From the NCBI GenBank assembly GCA_021234155.1, contig JAJEKV010000008.1, positions 15,117,294 through 15,181,293 of the forward strand: a stretch of DNA of 64,000 nucleotides, written 5' to 3'. Under the pieces are notes generated by a model. It made no database searches and had not been told where the DNA came from. It saw nothing but the letters and a program-made list of their open reading frames with translations. Made by a program: the position numbers and the translations under genes. Shown piece by piece: positions 45,786-59,365 of the stretch. Position 1 is the first letter of the stretch. Each line of letters starts with the position of its first letter. The DNA is from Isoetes taiwanensis (taxonomy: Eukaryota > Streptophyta > Lycopodiopsida > Isoetales > Isoetaceae).

Positions 45786-47745
45786 TGTTATCGGATATGT
45801 AAGAGGTAGTCATGATGGCAGATTTGATTGCAAATTTTGCTCGGGAAGGATGACCGTATACGAGTCGAAAGTACTACTGTTTGATCCTACCTAATAATGG
45901 GCATGGCCTTTTGTGCACATACTCTTGGCTCCACAGATACCATGACCGCATTCCGCCAGAGCTTGTTGCGCCACATTATATGCTCATGGTTACAAATACT
46001 AAGATACCACTAATGTAGAAGGATGCTTTGCTTAGAGGATTTTGTGAACACGCACATGGTCAAAAGCACTTGGTCAAAAAGACTAGTCTTGTGCCACATT
46101 AGGTTAGATTAGGGATATGTTCAAGGCTAGAATTACTCTTTACATTGCCAACATTTTTTAAGCGTTGTAGTGCTGGCACTAATGTCAATGCTTTTATGCT
46201 TCATTTTGGCAAGTTCCACTTGTGTTTGCATAAGTAGCTGCATCCTTTGCATCCGCAAAATTGCGGCATTGAGTGGGAAACGCTACATTTTTTCTTCGGT
46301 ATTTAATTGAACAGAGCGAAACAAAACGATATTGCTCCTTGCGACCAATACACTATATACTTGTTTTACAAGGGACTTAACAGAAGGATTCACATTGGAA
46401 CATTGCGGTATGTCCGTCAATTGGGTTGCAACTAGGTCCGACATGTGCAAAGTTTCGGGGCGTAACAAATACAACTTGAAATTACAGCTAGCCCGACTTC
46501 GCGTTAATCATAGTCAATACCAAATGAAGGCATTCTCTTTGTTGATGTGTCGGAGGGCATGTCAAGTTTCTGACGAAGCATCGAGAAAATTCTTCATCGT
46601 TGTGTTATAATTGTCAATTCAACATGCGACTCAAAATGTCAAGAGGCAATAAACTCATTTAAAACAAAGTAATACAGATCTTACCCAACTGCTCATATTG
46701 CGGGCATCAATGTCAATGCTTTCATGCTTCATTTTGGCAAGTTCCACTTGTGTGTTTGCATAAGTAGTCTGCATCCTTTGCATCTCAAATCCCTTGTAAA
46801 TTGCATTCATTAGTTTCATTAAATCGATAGTATTCTTTGCTGCACTTCAAAAAGTATAACCCAACATGGTATCTCATGCAACACTCTGAATATTCCTGAA
46901 TCCTTCACTTACACTTTAGGCAAGTAGCCCATGCCAAATAAAGCTTATGCAAAGGTGCGGAGGTCTGACCTATGCCATCTTTCACAGGCTACTTTTGCTC
47001 ATGGACTGCCAACTATTGCAACAACAAATGGTGGCTCTCAAGTAGACATTGAATGTGTACCATTACCAACCTTTAATAGATTGTTAATTAATGGGCACAC
47101 TATAGAGTAGAACACAGAAGTTCCTGGGTTTGATCTTGGTCCATTCCCGTTTCTAACAGTTCCAAAACTCACATACATGAATTTCATGGTTTCTACATTT
47201 TCGTGACCATAAAAGCACTACAAATCTTGAATGAAAGCGCACAGAATTTACAAATAGTACTGAGCGAAAAAGCAAAGAAAGTAGAATAAAACAACACGAA
47301 AAAAAACCGGGATATAGGAAAGGAATATCTGGGGAGTTTAGCAACGCCAGTTCTTCTTTGGTTAGCATTCGAGCCGATGCCACAACGACCTCGACTCCGG
47401 CCTCGTTCTATGCCTCGACCTCCGCCTGGTTACGAACTCTAGCCTCGATTCATAGACCGGCGCGCGACCTCGACTTGTTTGACAAACCCTAAATTGGGGC
47501 ACCAATATATTTTCGATCATGAAATTGTAGGGTTGTCAACACATTGTTAACAATTAACAAAACAATAATGAATGTGAAAGGGGGTTAAATCTTGAATTTA
47601 ACTTTAACAAGTTGTTATAAGTTAACCCCTTCGTTTTAACTATTTCCTTAACAAAAATCATATGCGTTGCTAGTTAAGTTAAATTTTCTTAACATAACAA
47701 TTTTAACCCTTTAGTGTGTAGGTACCCTCATTACACACCATGGGG
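45563..47745. repeat. 2.2 kb tandem duplication, copy A
   Basis: Runs from TACAAGAAGAACGTG to TTTAGTGTGTAGGTAC and recurs in direct orientation at 48,078-50,262. It covers the upstream gag part and a GC-rich 5' region. On the minus strand both copies hold a short exon-like start MASARMLT followed by LALLNS.DIPFLYP (47,385 and 49,925), then a pyrimidine-rich stretch. The units differ by many small indels. Confidence 0.8.
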
Positions 47746-48077
47746 TTAAATTAAAGTAAATTTTAAGATAACCAATTGTTTGTTATGCTAAATTAAGGTT
47801 GTTTTTATCGAGCTTTCACATTAGTTGTTATGTTAATTACTAACATTACGAAATCTGTTAAAATGATTTTCACACATGTGATTGTTATGTTATTTATTAA
47901 CATAACAGAATTTGTTAAAAATATTTTCAAGATCGAGAGTTGTTATGTCAGTTTTTAACTTAACAGAATTTGTTAAAAAGCTTTTCACATTGCAAAACAA
48001 AAATTAATCTGTTAATGGTCATTTCATAATCTGAACAAACTGTTAATGGTCGTTTGGCTCCAAGAATATACTAACAG
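47746..48077. repeat. Spacer with TTAACATAACA repeats
   Basis: Between the two 2.2 kb copies. Three units of about 58 bases each contain TTGTTATGT, a short spacer, TAACATAACAG-like sequence and AATTTGTTAAAA. Each unit is internally palindromic. No coding sequence. Confidence 0.65.
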
Positions 48078-50262
48078 TTTTACAAGAAGAACGTGTACAA
48101 GAAGAACGTGTGCATCCATAGTACAACCAGCCTTTATATCCAGCATAACATTGCATTCACTGGATCGTTTATATATACTTGATACAAATTCTATTTCTAT
48201 TATACATAATATAAATCTTTAAATAAACTTGGTTTTGGAACAATGATAAAGAGAAAATACAAAAGCGTTAGAAAATTGGCCATTGCTGCTGCCTCGGAAA
48301 TATTGCTACCAATGTTATCGGATATGTAAGAGGTAGTCATGATGGCAGATTTGATTCGCGGAAATGCTCCGGGAAGGATGACCGTACCTCTATAGCGGAT
48401 AGAAAAATACTACTACTGTTTGATCCCTCTGAATATTGGCATGGCCCTTTGTGCACATACTCTTGGCTCACGATACCATATGCGCATTCACGTAGCTTGT
48501 TGCGCCACATTATATGCTCATGGTTACAAATACTAAGATACCGCTAATGTAGAAGCATGCTTTGCTTAGAGGATTTTGTGAACCACGACATGGTCAAAAG
48601 CACTTGGTCAAAAGACTAGTCTTGTGCCACATTAGGCTAGATTAGGGATATGTTCAAGGCTAGAATTAGTCTTTACGTGCCAACATTTTTAGCGCGTTGT
48701 AGTCGGGCACCAATGTCAATGCTTCCATGCTTCATTTTGGAAAAGTTCCACTTGTGTTTGCATAAGTAGGCGCATCCTTTGCATCGGGCAAAATTGCGGC
48801 ATTGAGTGGAACGCTAAATTTTTCTTCCAAGATTTAACCGAACGAGCGAGCGAAACAAAAATGGTATTGCTCCTTGCAGCCAATACACTATATACTTGTT
48901 GTTTACAAGGGACTTAAGCGGAAGGATTCCACGATTGGAACAACTGCAAAGTATGTCCAAGATCAATTGGGTTTGCAACTAGGTCCGACATGTGCAAAGT
49001 TTCTCGTTTGTAACAAATACAACTTGAAATTACAACTAGCCACGACTTCACGTTAATCATAGTCAATACCAAATGAAGGCATTCTCTTTGTTGATGTGTG
49101 TCGAGGGCATGTCAAGTTCACGATGAAGCACGTAGAAAATTCTTCATCGTTGTGTTATAATTGTCAATTCAACATGCGACTCAAAATATCAAGAGGCAAT
49201 AAACTCATTTAAACAAAGTAATGAGATCTTACCCAACCTGCTCATATTGCGGGCATCAATGTCAATGCTTTCATGCTTCGGTTTGGCAAGTTCCACTTGT
49301 GTTTGCACAAGTAGCTGCATCCTTTGCATCTCCAAATCCCTTGTAAATTGCATTCAGTGGTTTCATTAAATCGATAGTCGTTCTTTGCACTTCAAAAAGT
49401 ATAACCCAACATGGTATCTCATGCAACACTCTGAATATTCGAATCCTTCACTTACACTTTAGACAAGAGTCCATGCCAATGCCAAGCTTATGCAAAGGTG
49501 CGGAGTCTGACCTATGCCATCTTTCCGCGAACTCTTGCTCATGGATGCGCCAACTATTGCAACAACAAATGGTGGCTCATGAGACATTGAATGTGTACCA
49601 TTACCAACCTTTAATAGATTGTTAATTAATGGGCACACTATAGAGTAGAACACGAAGTTCTGGGTTTGATCTTTGGTCCATTCCTAGTTTCTAACGGTTC
49701 CAAAACTCACATACATGAATTTCATGGTTTCTACATTTTGTGACCATAAAGCTCTACAAGTACCTTGAATGAAAACGCCATCGAATTTACAAATAGTAAT
49801 CGACGAAAAAGCAAAGAAAGTAGAATAAAACAACACGAGAAAAAAACGGGATATAGGAAAGGAATATCAAGGGAGTTTAGCAACGCCAGGTTCTTCTTGC
49901 TGGTTAGCATTCGAGCCGATGCCACAACGACCCACCGACTCGGCCTGGATTCTATGCCTCGACCTCAGGCCTCGTTGAACTCTAGCCTCGTTCACGTCGG
50001 CGGCGACCTCGACTTGTTTGACAAACCTAAATGGGGCACCCAATATATATTCGTCATGAAATTGTAGGTTTGTCAACACATTGTTAACAATTAACAAAAC
50101 AATAATGAATGTGAAAGGGGGTTAAATCTTGAATTTAACTTTAACAAGTTGTTATAAGTTAACCCCTTCGTTTTAACTATTTCCTTAACAAAAATCATAT
50201 GCGTTGCTAGTTAAGTTAAAATTTCTTAACATAACAATTTTAACCCTTTAGTGTGTAGGTAC
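48078..50262. repeat. 2.2 kb tandem duplication, copy B
   Basis: Second copy of 45,563-47,745. It lacks the CCHC part, which lies left of the repeat border in copy A. Confidence 0.8.
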
Positions 50263-50428
50263 GACCGGTCGGGGTGGAAAACAAATCGAGAGAGAGGCGG
50301 TGAGGTCGGTCCGAGAATCCGTGCCCTTCCAACATCGACACAGAAGTGGTTACGCACGAAGAACAGGGCAGCCGCCATGGGCGGAAGCCCTAGCCGCAAA
50401 CCCTAGCCGCCATCCTTGAATTTTTCAG
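50263..50428 (+). other. GC-rich insert between repeat copies
   Basis: About 165 bases, much richer in GC than the surroundings, with GACCGGTCGGGG, a GAGAGAGAGG run and CCTAGCCGC twice around GCCATGGGCGG. It resembles a 5' untranslated leader of a gene, but no reading frame follows. Confidence 0.35.
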
Positions 50429-50573
50429 CCCCTAAATCTTGAATTTAACTTTAACAAGTTGTTATAAGTTAACCCCTTCGTTTTAACTATTTCCTTAACA
50501 AAAATCATATGCGTTGCTAGTTAAGTTAAATTTTCTTAACATAACAATTTTAACCCTTTAGTGTGTAGGTACC
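50429..50573 (+). repeat. Partial third copy of the 2.2 kb unit
   Basis: Repeats the last 145 bases of copies A and B, from TAAATCTTGAATTTAAC to the shared end GTGTGTAGGTAC. Confidence 0.85.
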
Positions 50574-50576
50574 CTT

Positions 50577-50689
50577 TTAGTCTAGGAATGTGGTTAAGTG
50601 TGCATGCATCATACAAGCTCCCTTGCAGCGCAGACCTTATGTTCTACTGCATGCACATTATGAAAGTGGAGCTATAGTTGGAGTGGCAC
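50577..50689 (+). repeat. 174-base tandem repeat, left part
   Basis: Matches 62,572-62,682. Its last bases GGCAC (50,685-50,689) are the target site of the LTR element that follows. Confidence 0.8.
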
Positions 50690-52296
50690 TGTGACGTTCC
50701 ACATATTTATACGCATATTTAAGTATAAATACGTGACACGTCACTATGAATAATTAATGGCACATTAATTATTCATAAGCTAAGGTTAGCTATGTTAATA
50801 CCTAACCAAAACCCTAATTCGAATTTAGGGCTTATCCTAATATTAAAAAGGGCTAAAATACCAAATTAGTTAATTAGTGACATGCCACCTGGCCCAAATC
50901 GATTGGGCAAGGCAGGGTTTCCATTTTGGACACCCAAATTAGGGCTTTGTGCCCCAATTCGAATTTAGGAGCATTTGGAGATGGAGGAGTGAGTGATGGG
51001 CCAGTGCTTGGAGATGGAGGAGGAGATGCTGCCCAACCCCGAGATGTTGTTCGACTCTGTTCAACTAGAAGGATGGCGACCGGAGGGATAGTGGAGCTAG
51101 CTATGGTTCCTGTTAGTACATAGTTAGCTTAGTTGTGATTCTAGTAGGCTAAGCGCCTGCCAGGTCTCTTTGCTTGTCTCGATGATGACTAACCCTTGTT
51201 TGATAGTTAGAACCGTACTCAACTATTGATTATGCTTTGTGATGGATGGATGGATGTATCCTTGGTAGTATCTCACATTAGTTCTTCGAGCGGGGATTAC
51301 GGGGGTAGAGACCTCGAGCCCATGTATTGTAGTATGCTCCTAGATATAGCCACGTATTATTCCCACTAGATGTGGCTGTGCACAAGAGCCCCCGAAGTCG
51401 TGGATGCTATGGAGTGACTTAGCACCAAACAAGGGACACAATGGTGAAGTGGGGGTGGGTCTTGCACGAACATAAAAGGCTCCCCGAGACTCCTGATGGA
51501 CTAGGCTAATAGGCGGCCCGATGAGCTAAGGGCGACCGGGCCGGAGTATGGGTCCGACACTCCCTGGTGTAGTTGGTGTGACCCATGGGGCACCTTTGCA
51601 CTTTGAGTAGATTTAGGGCGAGTAAAGTCTGCACGGATCACGGGGTCGCCGATGGGCGCGATTCTCTAGTCCACCCATGGAACCACTGCGGATCACGGAA
51701 GGGGACGCTCGACCTGCCTCACCGGGACGGACTTCATGAACCCTGTAGTAGGCTCGAAGGGTGATACCTTGAGTCCACAAGATATCCGGAAGCTATATAG
51801 TAGCGCCATAGCGTGATTGGACTCATCCGCAAAGTGTGCAATGTGAGGGGCGGATGGAGTGGACAACCCTAGCCGATGTTCTATGCCAAGCGCAACGGGT
51901 TATACCTCGTCACGGGATCTCTTGAGGTCGAAGCCGTCGGTCCATCCTCATCTGAGAGTCAGGAACCGGAGTAGAACACGGGGTTTGGGGTGTTTTCTTT
52001 AGGTTTAGATGCATATTCTTTGTCGTTGGTACTTGGATGGATGTGCCACCCTTCATTGGTGGTTATTTATATATGATTTATGATGTGTGCTAACATGTAT
52101 TCACGCTTCAGCGACGTAGGAGCCCCATTGAAGGCGTGGGCGAATGACCCCTTTCCGTGTCCTTCTTTGGGCATCATATTATAGATGGCCCGAAATAGGC
52201 TGGGAGGAGCCCCGCTCATGGCGAGTTGGTCGCCATGGGAGAAAAGTCCCGTATAATGTATCGTCAGAAGGGTCGTATATGTTCGGGGGCGCCGCG
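50690..52296 (+). repeat. LTR1 (5' LTR)
   Basis: About 1.6 kb, from TG to a mutated end (expected AGCGTCACA reads GGCGCCGC). It lacks about 24 bases that LTR2 and LTR3 carry after GCTATGTTAATA. AT-rich stretches are base-for-base the same as in LTR3. Confidence 0.85.
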
Positions 52297-52297
52297 G

Positions 52298-52309
52298 TGG
52301 TATCGAGCC
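52298..52309 (+). other. Primer-binding site, initiator tRNA-Met
   Basis: TGGTATCGAGCC, one base different from the common TGGTATCAGAGCC (one A missing), directly after LTR1. Confidence 0.8.
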
Positions 52310-55300
52310 ATGATTTTGGTTGACCGGAATCATAGTAACCGACCAAATCTTTAACCCGTTAGCTTTCGGTAGTTGAGTGGGAGTTTAGGCTCGTTGGACC
52401 GCTTAACTTTTTGGTGATTTAGTTACGTGTTAGGTGGATGTAATAAATTGTAAGTTCTTAAGAAGTTTAGGGCTTTAATTGGAAGACCTAAGTTTGGAAG
52501 AGCTATAACTTTTTGTGCGTAGTTCTGGATGAAGGCAAAAACGGCTTCAATGGATCGGGCACCTCCCAAAAATACCCTAGGGGGCACGTCTCGAGGCAAA
52601 ACGGACAACGGGCAGCGAAAAAAAAAAGGGGCGCCCGGCGTATCCGAGGATGTTTCTTTTTGAAAATAAAAAAGCGTATAAGCATCGCGTCCGGCGCTAC
52701 ACGGTCCGGTCCGTATAAAAATACGCGTCCGTTTTTTTAAAAAAAAATAATTTTTCCGTTTTCCACCGCGTTTTGAACCCGTGACCTCCTACTTCCAACC
52801 CAACACTCTTTCCATCTTGCCAACTATCTTTATGTAGAATATACATGTTCTATTACTTTGTTATACATATCTAATATTCTGTTTTTGTCCAGTTAGCGGT
52901 TTTTAAGAAAAAGGTACATCATGGGATTGAACCCTAAATACGCACCCAAGCCAACACCTTTACCAATAAGCCAACTTCTTTCTTGAAGTAATATAATGCT
53001 TTTTCTAATATTTATAGTGCATCTATTCCATATCTAAATTAGGACGATGCCTTTGGTAAACCCACGGAGGGCAACAACTCGGCCGGAGCAAGTTTCTTCC
53101 GCCATAGCGCCGACGAGCAAGCTCTTCCGCCATAGTCACGGTAAAGCAGCCTTGCCATAGCCATGGGAGGCGACCTCTCTCGCTATAGTCAACCGGATAA
53201 TTGTTAACCATATATAAAGCTAGTATCCCCTAGGAATAAACCACCAAATGGCACGGCGTAACCTAGCAAGTCCCGCCAACTTTGTTATGACAACATCAAC
53301 TCATTTGGTGGGACTAATTCGAATTTAATTAACAACGACAGGGGGCAACCTCCTAGAATAGCAGTGGGTATTATATCCTTGGATATTCTTTATCGACGGT
53401 AATAATACCCGGTTATCGGTGTTCCTCGACCTATAACTTTAATTATTTTTCCTTTGGTAGATGCCTTGATAACACAATTTCTTTGGGCCTTGCCATGATT
53501 CAATCCATACTACATTCATATGCTTTATATTAGACCTTATTCGACGTTACATAAGTAATGTTTTATAGACATATTTATAATTAACGTTGTCTCTCTCTAG
53601 TGTCTAAACCTTGACTCATCTCATTTCCCAAAGAAAGGATTTCTTTTCGCCCAACCAACTAGGACTGCCATGCAAACACCCTCTAGACCATGGGTAGTTT
53701 TAATCCTACCACGGTTCACTACTTCTTCTCAATGGTCGTGTTCTTTTTGTGGACCATTTTCCTGGACCGCGGTACCAACTCAGAATCAATGCGGTGAGTG
53801 CTTGTGTTAGAACCCCCATAATTATGTCAACACTTTGTGCCGAACTTCACCATCTATATGGATGTCATTAATTATCGTGTCACCGCGCTTTGTCAAAGTG
53901 ACAGTGAGTCTACCCTCTTTTGGAGTTGTTCTCATTTTACATTCCAATGCCACCCAACCATTGTTGATTACTCACCTCCTTCTAGGGTACCTAGATAAGG
54001 TCCGAGCAAAATGTTTCCAACCATTATTTTAATACCTAAACGCGTCTTTTGGGTTACGCAAACGAACTTACATATTCCAAAGGATTATATGAATATCCCA
54101 AAGGACAGTACCACCCAAAGACCCCTCAAGATAGGCCTCCTCTATTCGGAGATCTTGTGTTCAAGTCTCTCGGGGTCCGTCATATGTCCTCATGGACGCT
54201 GCCAATATGGCATGACGTATAAATGCTATCTACCTATCGCTCTATTTATTAAAAGCTCCTTGGTGAACTCAATTCACCATGTTGTCCTAAGACATGGACG
54301 TATTCTTCCCTAAGTCATACACCAAATCTTTAAAGAGTTTTTCAGCTCTTCTTTGCCTTTCAAGTTGCGGGTATATCTTTGCATGTTAGCAAAGACTAAT
54401 CTCCATGTTAGGAAATAACCTTTCTATCCAGTTGCTAAATATCATGCATCGTGGTCCTTTATTCCTTCTCTTCTTCAATATGTTTTCTAAGTCTATGATC
54501 GATTTTCGGTCCCGACCCTTACGCTTTTTACGGCTACATATTTCACTCTTTGATTGTGACCTTTACTCAGTAGAGTCACCAATCCCCATTACTCCTTTAT
54601 GTATTTATTAACCGTCTTGTGGCTTCTAAGCCGCCATTATATGCTCCCTATATTGTTAACCCACCTATCATTGGGGATTATAATCCAACATTGTCCTACA
54701 TCCTGGAAATCTTACTCATTACATTTCTCTGTCATGATGTCATGCTGCTGTTCTGGCATTCCAAATGACTTGACATCCGCATTTAAGCCATAATCATGGC
54801 CTAAGAGCGGGTGAGCCTTCGTATAAATCGTGAATTACCTGGAGTCATCAAGGTGCTTGCCTTGTACTTTGTGAGCCTTTCTACAATTACCTACGTTTAA
54901 TATAACCCGGACTTGTATCAATATTCGAGTCCTGTATATGTTAACTTGCACCCCCATGTAACCCATGGCGTCACCTCTACCTGATCCAGGTATGGATCAT
55001 ATGGGGAAGCTAGTCTTAGGTGTCTATGCAAAGACACATTCGAACATTTAGCAGGTAACTGCTATTCGCTACTTATTCTGGAATTGTACTATTGTACTAC
55101 TCAACCCCACTACCTTAAGTTTTATTCTATTGGCCGTTGACATTTATTTCAAGTGCCAACTACTACACCATATCCTAGCATGCAACGGGTTGACGGTCCT
55201 TTGCACATTTCGAACGTATCTCCAGATCCTTTATCAGTAACTTTAGGATACGCTCGTCTTTCTCTCCTGGTGTCGCCACCTAGATTACCTTCCTAAGATG

Positions 55301-58300
55301 TTTATCGTATGTGTACATGGTATGTACATAATAAACATATCTCCACATCCCACAATGCTAGAGCTCTGCTCTAACTTAGCTAAACTATAACCGTGGTAGT
55401 TCTTTCAAACAAACCTATTGCCTATGTACCTTTAGTAAATGTGGCTGAGCCCTTGGAAACTCCCAAACTGGGCGTTGGCCAACTCTATGTTGGAAATCTA
55501 TATGCTGCCTACATTTTTTTTATAGGATCCCCAGCTACTTTAACCATCCCTTTGGTGCCTTATGGTATTCCAGTCGTGTATATACACTATCATACCACCC
55601 ATGGGATTATGCCATAATTCCGAAGGTTTACTACCCCAGATAAGGAGCTTTTCTAAAGGTTTTTTTTTCGTTAAGGATCCTTTGTGTTCCATACCACCCA
55701 TACTTAGTTACAATTAACCTATTGTTATTAAGTTATCAGATCGACTTCAGCTTTTGATCAGCTTCAAATGCTGCCGTCTTTGACTCCCTCATACTGAAGT
55801 GGAGGCACTCAAACCTCCTGGTCTTCTAATAGGAAAACCCAATGTTTCGATCTTCGTTAGTAATCGCCATAAGATTATCCGGTTTCTTTCACTCTTAAGA
55901 GTTTCAAAGTCATAACCTCTAACGGGTCTATGCCTCAAGGCAACGGATCCTCCACCTTCTACTTCAGTACCTACAATTGTTCCCCACGCGTAGCGTAACT
56001 CTTAAGATATATGGACTACTAGTCTATAAAATCTCACTCCTTGTATCGGGACTTGGGTTGCTATGTATTGCCCTCTTCTCGGTTATCCCTAAAAGTATAA
56101 TCGTCAAAGTCATCGTACTCCTTCTTTTCTTCCATCAGGGGGATGCGATATTTTATACATCTTCTTATTTTCCAAAACTAAATAAATGCTCTCAGCTTAT
56201 AACAATGAAGTAATTCATTGGTATCTAGAACCTTTGAGTAGCTAAGCTCTCATTATCGGTTATTCCAATACCGTTCCAACCATCCTCGGGATGTTTTTGA
56301 ATGTAACATCACCATATATGCTAGACTTACTCTAGCTATTTTCACTGATTTAAACTTTTCTCATCTTCCTTAGTACGACGTATCTAAGATAGTCAACTCC
56401 AACCATTGGGATAACTTGAATGCTTATCTCTGGTAAAGCATACCTAACCCAATATCTTCGTATATAAGCATATCCTTACGCTCATTCTTTAAACCTTGTC
56501 AAGTGATATTTTCCCTCGCCTTTATACCTAATATTCTACTATCTTTTAATATGATATACATCCGAATATCACAATTGACATCCTCGATATGATCACCACT
56601 ACAGTATGTAATACTACTAAATCCTTCCTACATCCGGGACCGCTCACGTTGTTATTATATGATATAGTAACATGTGTGCACCAACCCTAAGTCTAGACTC
56701 CTATGTAACTTGTTGACATAGGCATCTAGCTATATTCATACTACGGCCAACTTATTTCCCCAACTTGGTTATCTAGTACCATATACATGTTGTGGTTTCG
56801 ACACCACTAACCTTACTTTGCCTTAGTCCTCAAGCTCTAGTCATAACTTCCACGGGGGCAAATGCCAACCTAAGCCCCTTGTGGACATGTTTCATCTCTA
56901 GTATAACAACTCTTATCTTCATTACCTCCCTATTTATAGGGAATGTGAACTAAAAGTTCTACTATATATCCTATCTTCTTTTTTAGTTATGTTTTACTAT
57001 TAAATGGTCCTAGTACACATATATCAGCGTGGAGTTACTCCTCGGGATACACACACGATACCAAGTCGGAGCACATCCTCCTTGGTGAGATGTTCATTGG
57101 GTGCCTACCTTGTTCATACTCGGACTTTGGTACATTCAACGTGTCATTCCAAACTCTCTATACTTGAAACGTTGTTTACAACAACTTTCAAGCACCTCTT
57201 CTCTCCCACTTGTCGTGTGGGTACATTACTTGCCTTCCTAATGTATCATTACTTCAAGGTCAACTTCCATTCATAATCTAGCTTCACCAAAGATCCAACA
57301 TACCTTGCACCTTTTCGATACTTGCGCTTGTTCCTACCAATTGTCGTCTTCTCTTGACCTTATGTAGAAATTACGTTCCACACTATCCTCCAGTCTGTTA
57401 TACGGCATCTCGATGCTCCCAGCAGACATAACATGTGTTCGTTTCCTTAATTTATACCATGCATAATGGTCATGCATTTGACCAATGTCATTAAGCGTAT
57501 CCACGTGGTTACGTGGTCTTCTTAGTCGTCTATAATCTTGCGTCTTTATTTCACGCAGGAACATCAATCTCTTTACCAAACACAATGTATATGTAATTTT
57601 ATAATCCATAGCTTATGGATCGATATCCTCATACACCATGACCTTCAAGGTCCCATGGGGAGATGATTTAATATATTTATTTATTTATTTATGTATTCTC
57701 CGCCATTCCGCGCATCATACCTCGATTCAAGTAGCAATAGTTATAAAAAGTGTGGGACATGCTATACCTTCACCACCATTGTCAAAACCTACACTTCTAA
57801 AGTGATCTTCCTTTCATAAATTTCGGGTACTTATAATCCGGTTTCCACCTTAGTATAGTACCTCCTTAACATGGTCTATAGTAGATAATCATAAACCACT
57901 TCTCCATCAGATATATGGTGCTATCCAGTCTCCTTCTACATTGAATAGCAATCTAGATCCGCATAATAACTCAATCCTCGTAATTATTAGGTCCGATTAT
58001 TTCAACTTAGATACCAAACAATCGTCATACCAATTTTTCGAAAGTGTCCATCCAAAATAGGGATATCTTAACACTCCTTATTCCCAACATTGACACTTCT
58101 ACTTCGGTATGAGCCGGGGACTGCTTTCGGTCATGCCGCCATACTCTTGATTTCGGCCACCGGACCGGACATGCTTTTCGATGCTTCGCGTGGACACCAT
58201 AGTCACAACTAACCTTCATGTCTGGGGCGATTGCATAGCCATAGCTTTGAAAAGCCACCGGGCGGTACCAATTACGTCGAATATATATGTCATTGTACAC

Positions 58301-59356
58301 ATTATGCCGTAAATATAGCGATTAATACGTATGTGTGATAAGTTTCTGAAAATAGCAATAGGATAAATAAGTAATTCAAATGTAAGGATATCGGGGCGTC
58401 ACGGATATAAACATAACCAATGAATTAATATGTGTCCTCATCATCGTAATCTATGCTAAAGATAGGAGTGGGAGTGTGGAAAGATTAAAGATAATCAAAG
58501 GAGCGAGCTATTTAAACACATAATCAAATATAATAGAAGTAGATAAGTATGTATGTCTTACACAAACTTGGGAGGGAATAACGACACTTAGATTAGGTTA
58601 TAACAAGGTTATGAATAATAAGTCATAAACAACGCCCGTGCATTACTTAATATTAAAGTATCTGTGGTAAGACCTGCCCGATCGATTATAATATATAGCT
58701 GTATTAAAGGATAAGTATAACCGTCAAAGACCTATTAAATCACGAGGATAGGAACATACGAGTTCTTAAAAAGCTGTAACAAAAAATAGGAAAACAAAAA
58801 TTTGCTACAAAATTAAAGTAGGGATGGTCAGAATGAAATGAATTACAAAGTGAAGCGGAATATAATACACCTACACACACAAGTTAATATCCTTAGAATG
58901 ACTTTCTACTAAACAAGGCGAGGTTAATAACTCTCTGCATTATAATATAACAACAAATAGCGAGTTCTTTATATCTAAACCTATCTTTAATATATAATCG
59001 TTACTGTTGTATGTATAGAAGGAACGATTTCTAAAATAGATAGACGTGAACTTCGCCACCCACGAATAATGAAACAAAGGAAATTCACTTTTGACGGATC
59101 CCTAACCAGATGATCACGCCCGATCTATCCGTGACGTTAAAATCTCTTCTTCTTCTTCTTCTTCTTCTTCTTATATCCCAAAGTTATAAATTGCACATTA
59201 CAAGTCATTTCAAACTTGATCACTTTGAACATGACAACGTCTGTGTGACTTATAATCTCACGCTATCTCTTAAGGAGGGGAGACTTCCTTCCAATGTATG
59301 ATGTGTTGCCCTGCAACAAGAGTAATCTTGATCTTGAGGGCGACATCAGATCATTT
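52310..59356 (+). pseudogene. Element internal domain, badly decayed
   Basis: The first 900 bases are leader, including repeated CCGCCATAG units at 53,090-53,180. Beyond that no long ORF exists, but traces of Ty3/gypsy pol can be argued on the + strand. At 56,040-56,200 CIALFSVIPKSIIVK...FPKLNK lies where MCVDYR.LN..T.K...FSKLDL would. At 56,340 IFTDLNFS resembles FIDDILIFS of RT. At 57,130 LVHSTCHSKL resembles the integrase STAYHPQT. Spacing is shorter than normal. I infer a pol gene destroyed by many small changes; none of these matches is strong alone. Confidence 0.35.
59144..59172 (+). repeat. (TTC)n microsatellite
   Basis: About nine TTC units near the 3' end of the internal domain. Confidence 0.9.
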
Positions 59357-59365
59357 AAGGGAGAA
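59357..59365 (+). other. Polypurine tract
   Basis: AAGGGAGAA directly before the TG of LTR2; it would prime plus-strand DNA synthesis. Confidence 0.75.

Noticed and set aside
50830-50960. AACCCTAA/TTTAGGG-like motifs suggesting telomere repeat
   Set aside because: They occur singly in the LTR (CCCTAATTCGAATTTAGGG) and not as tandem TTTAGGG.
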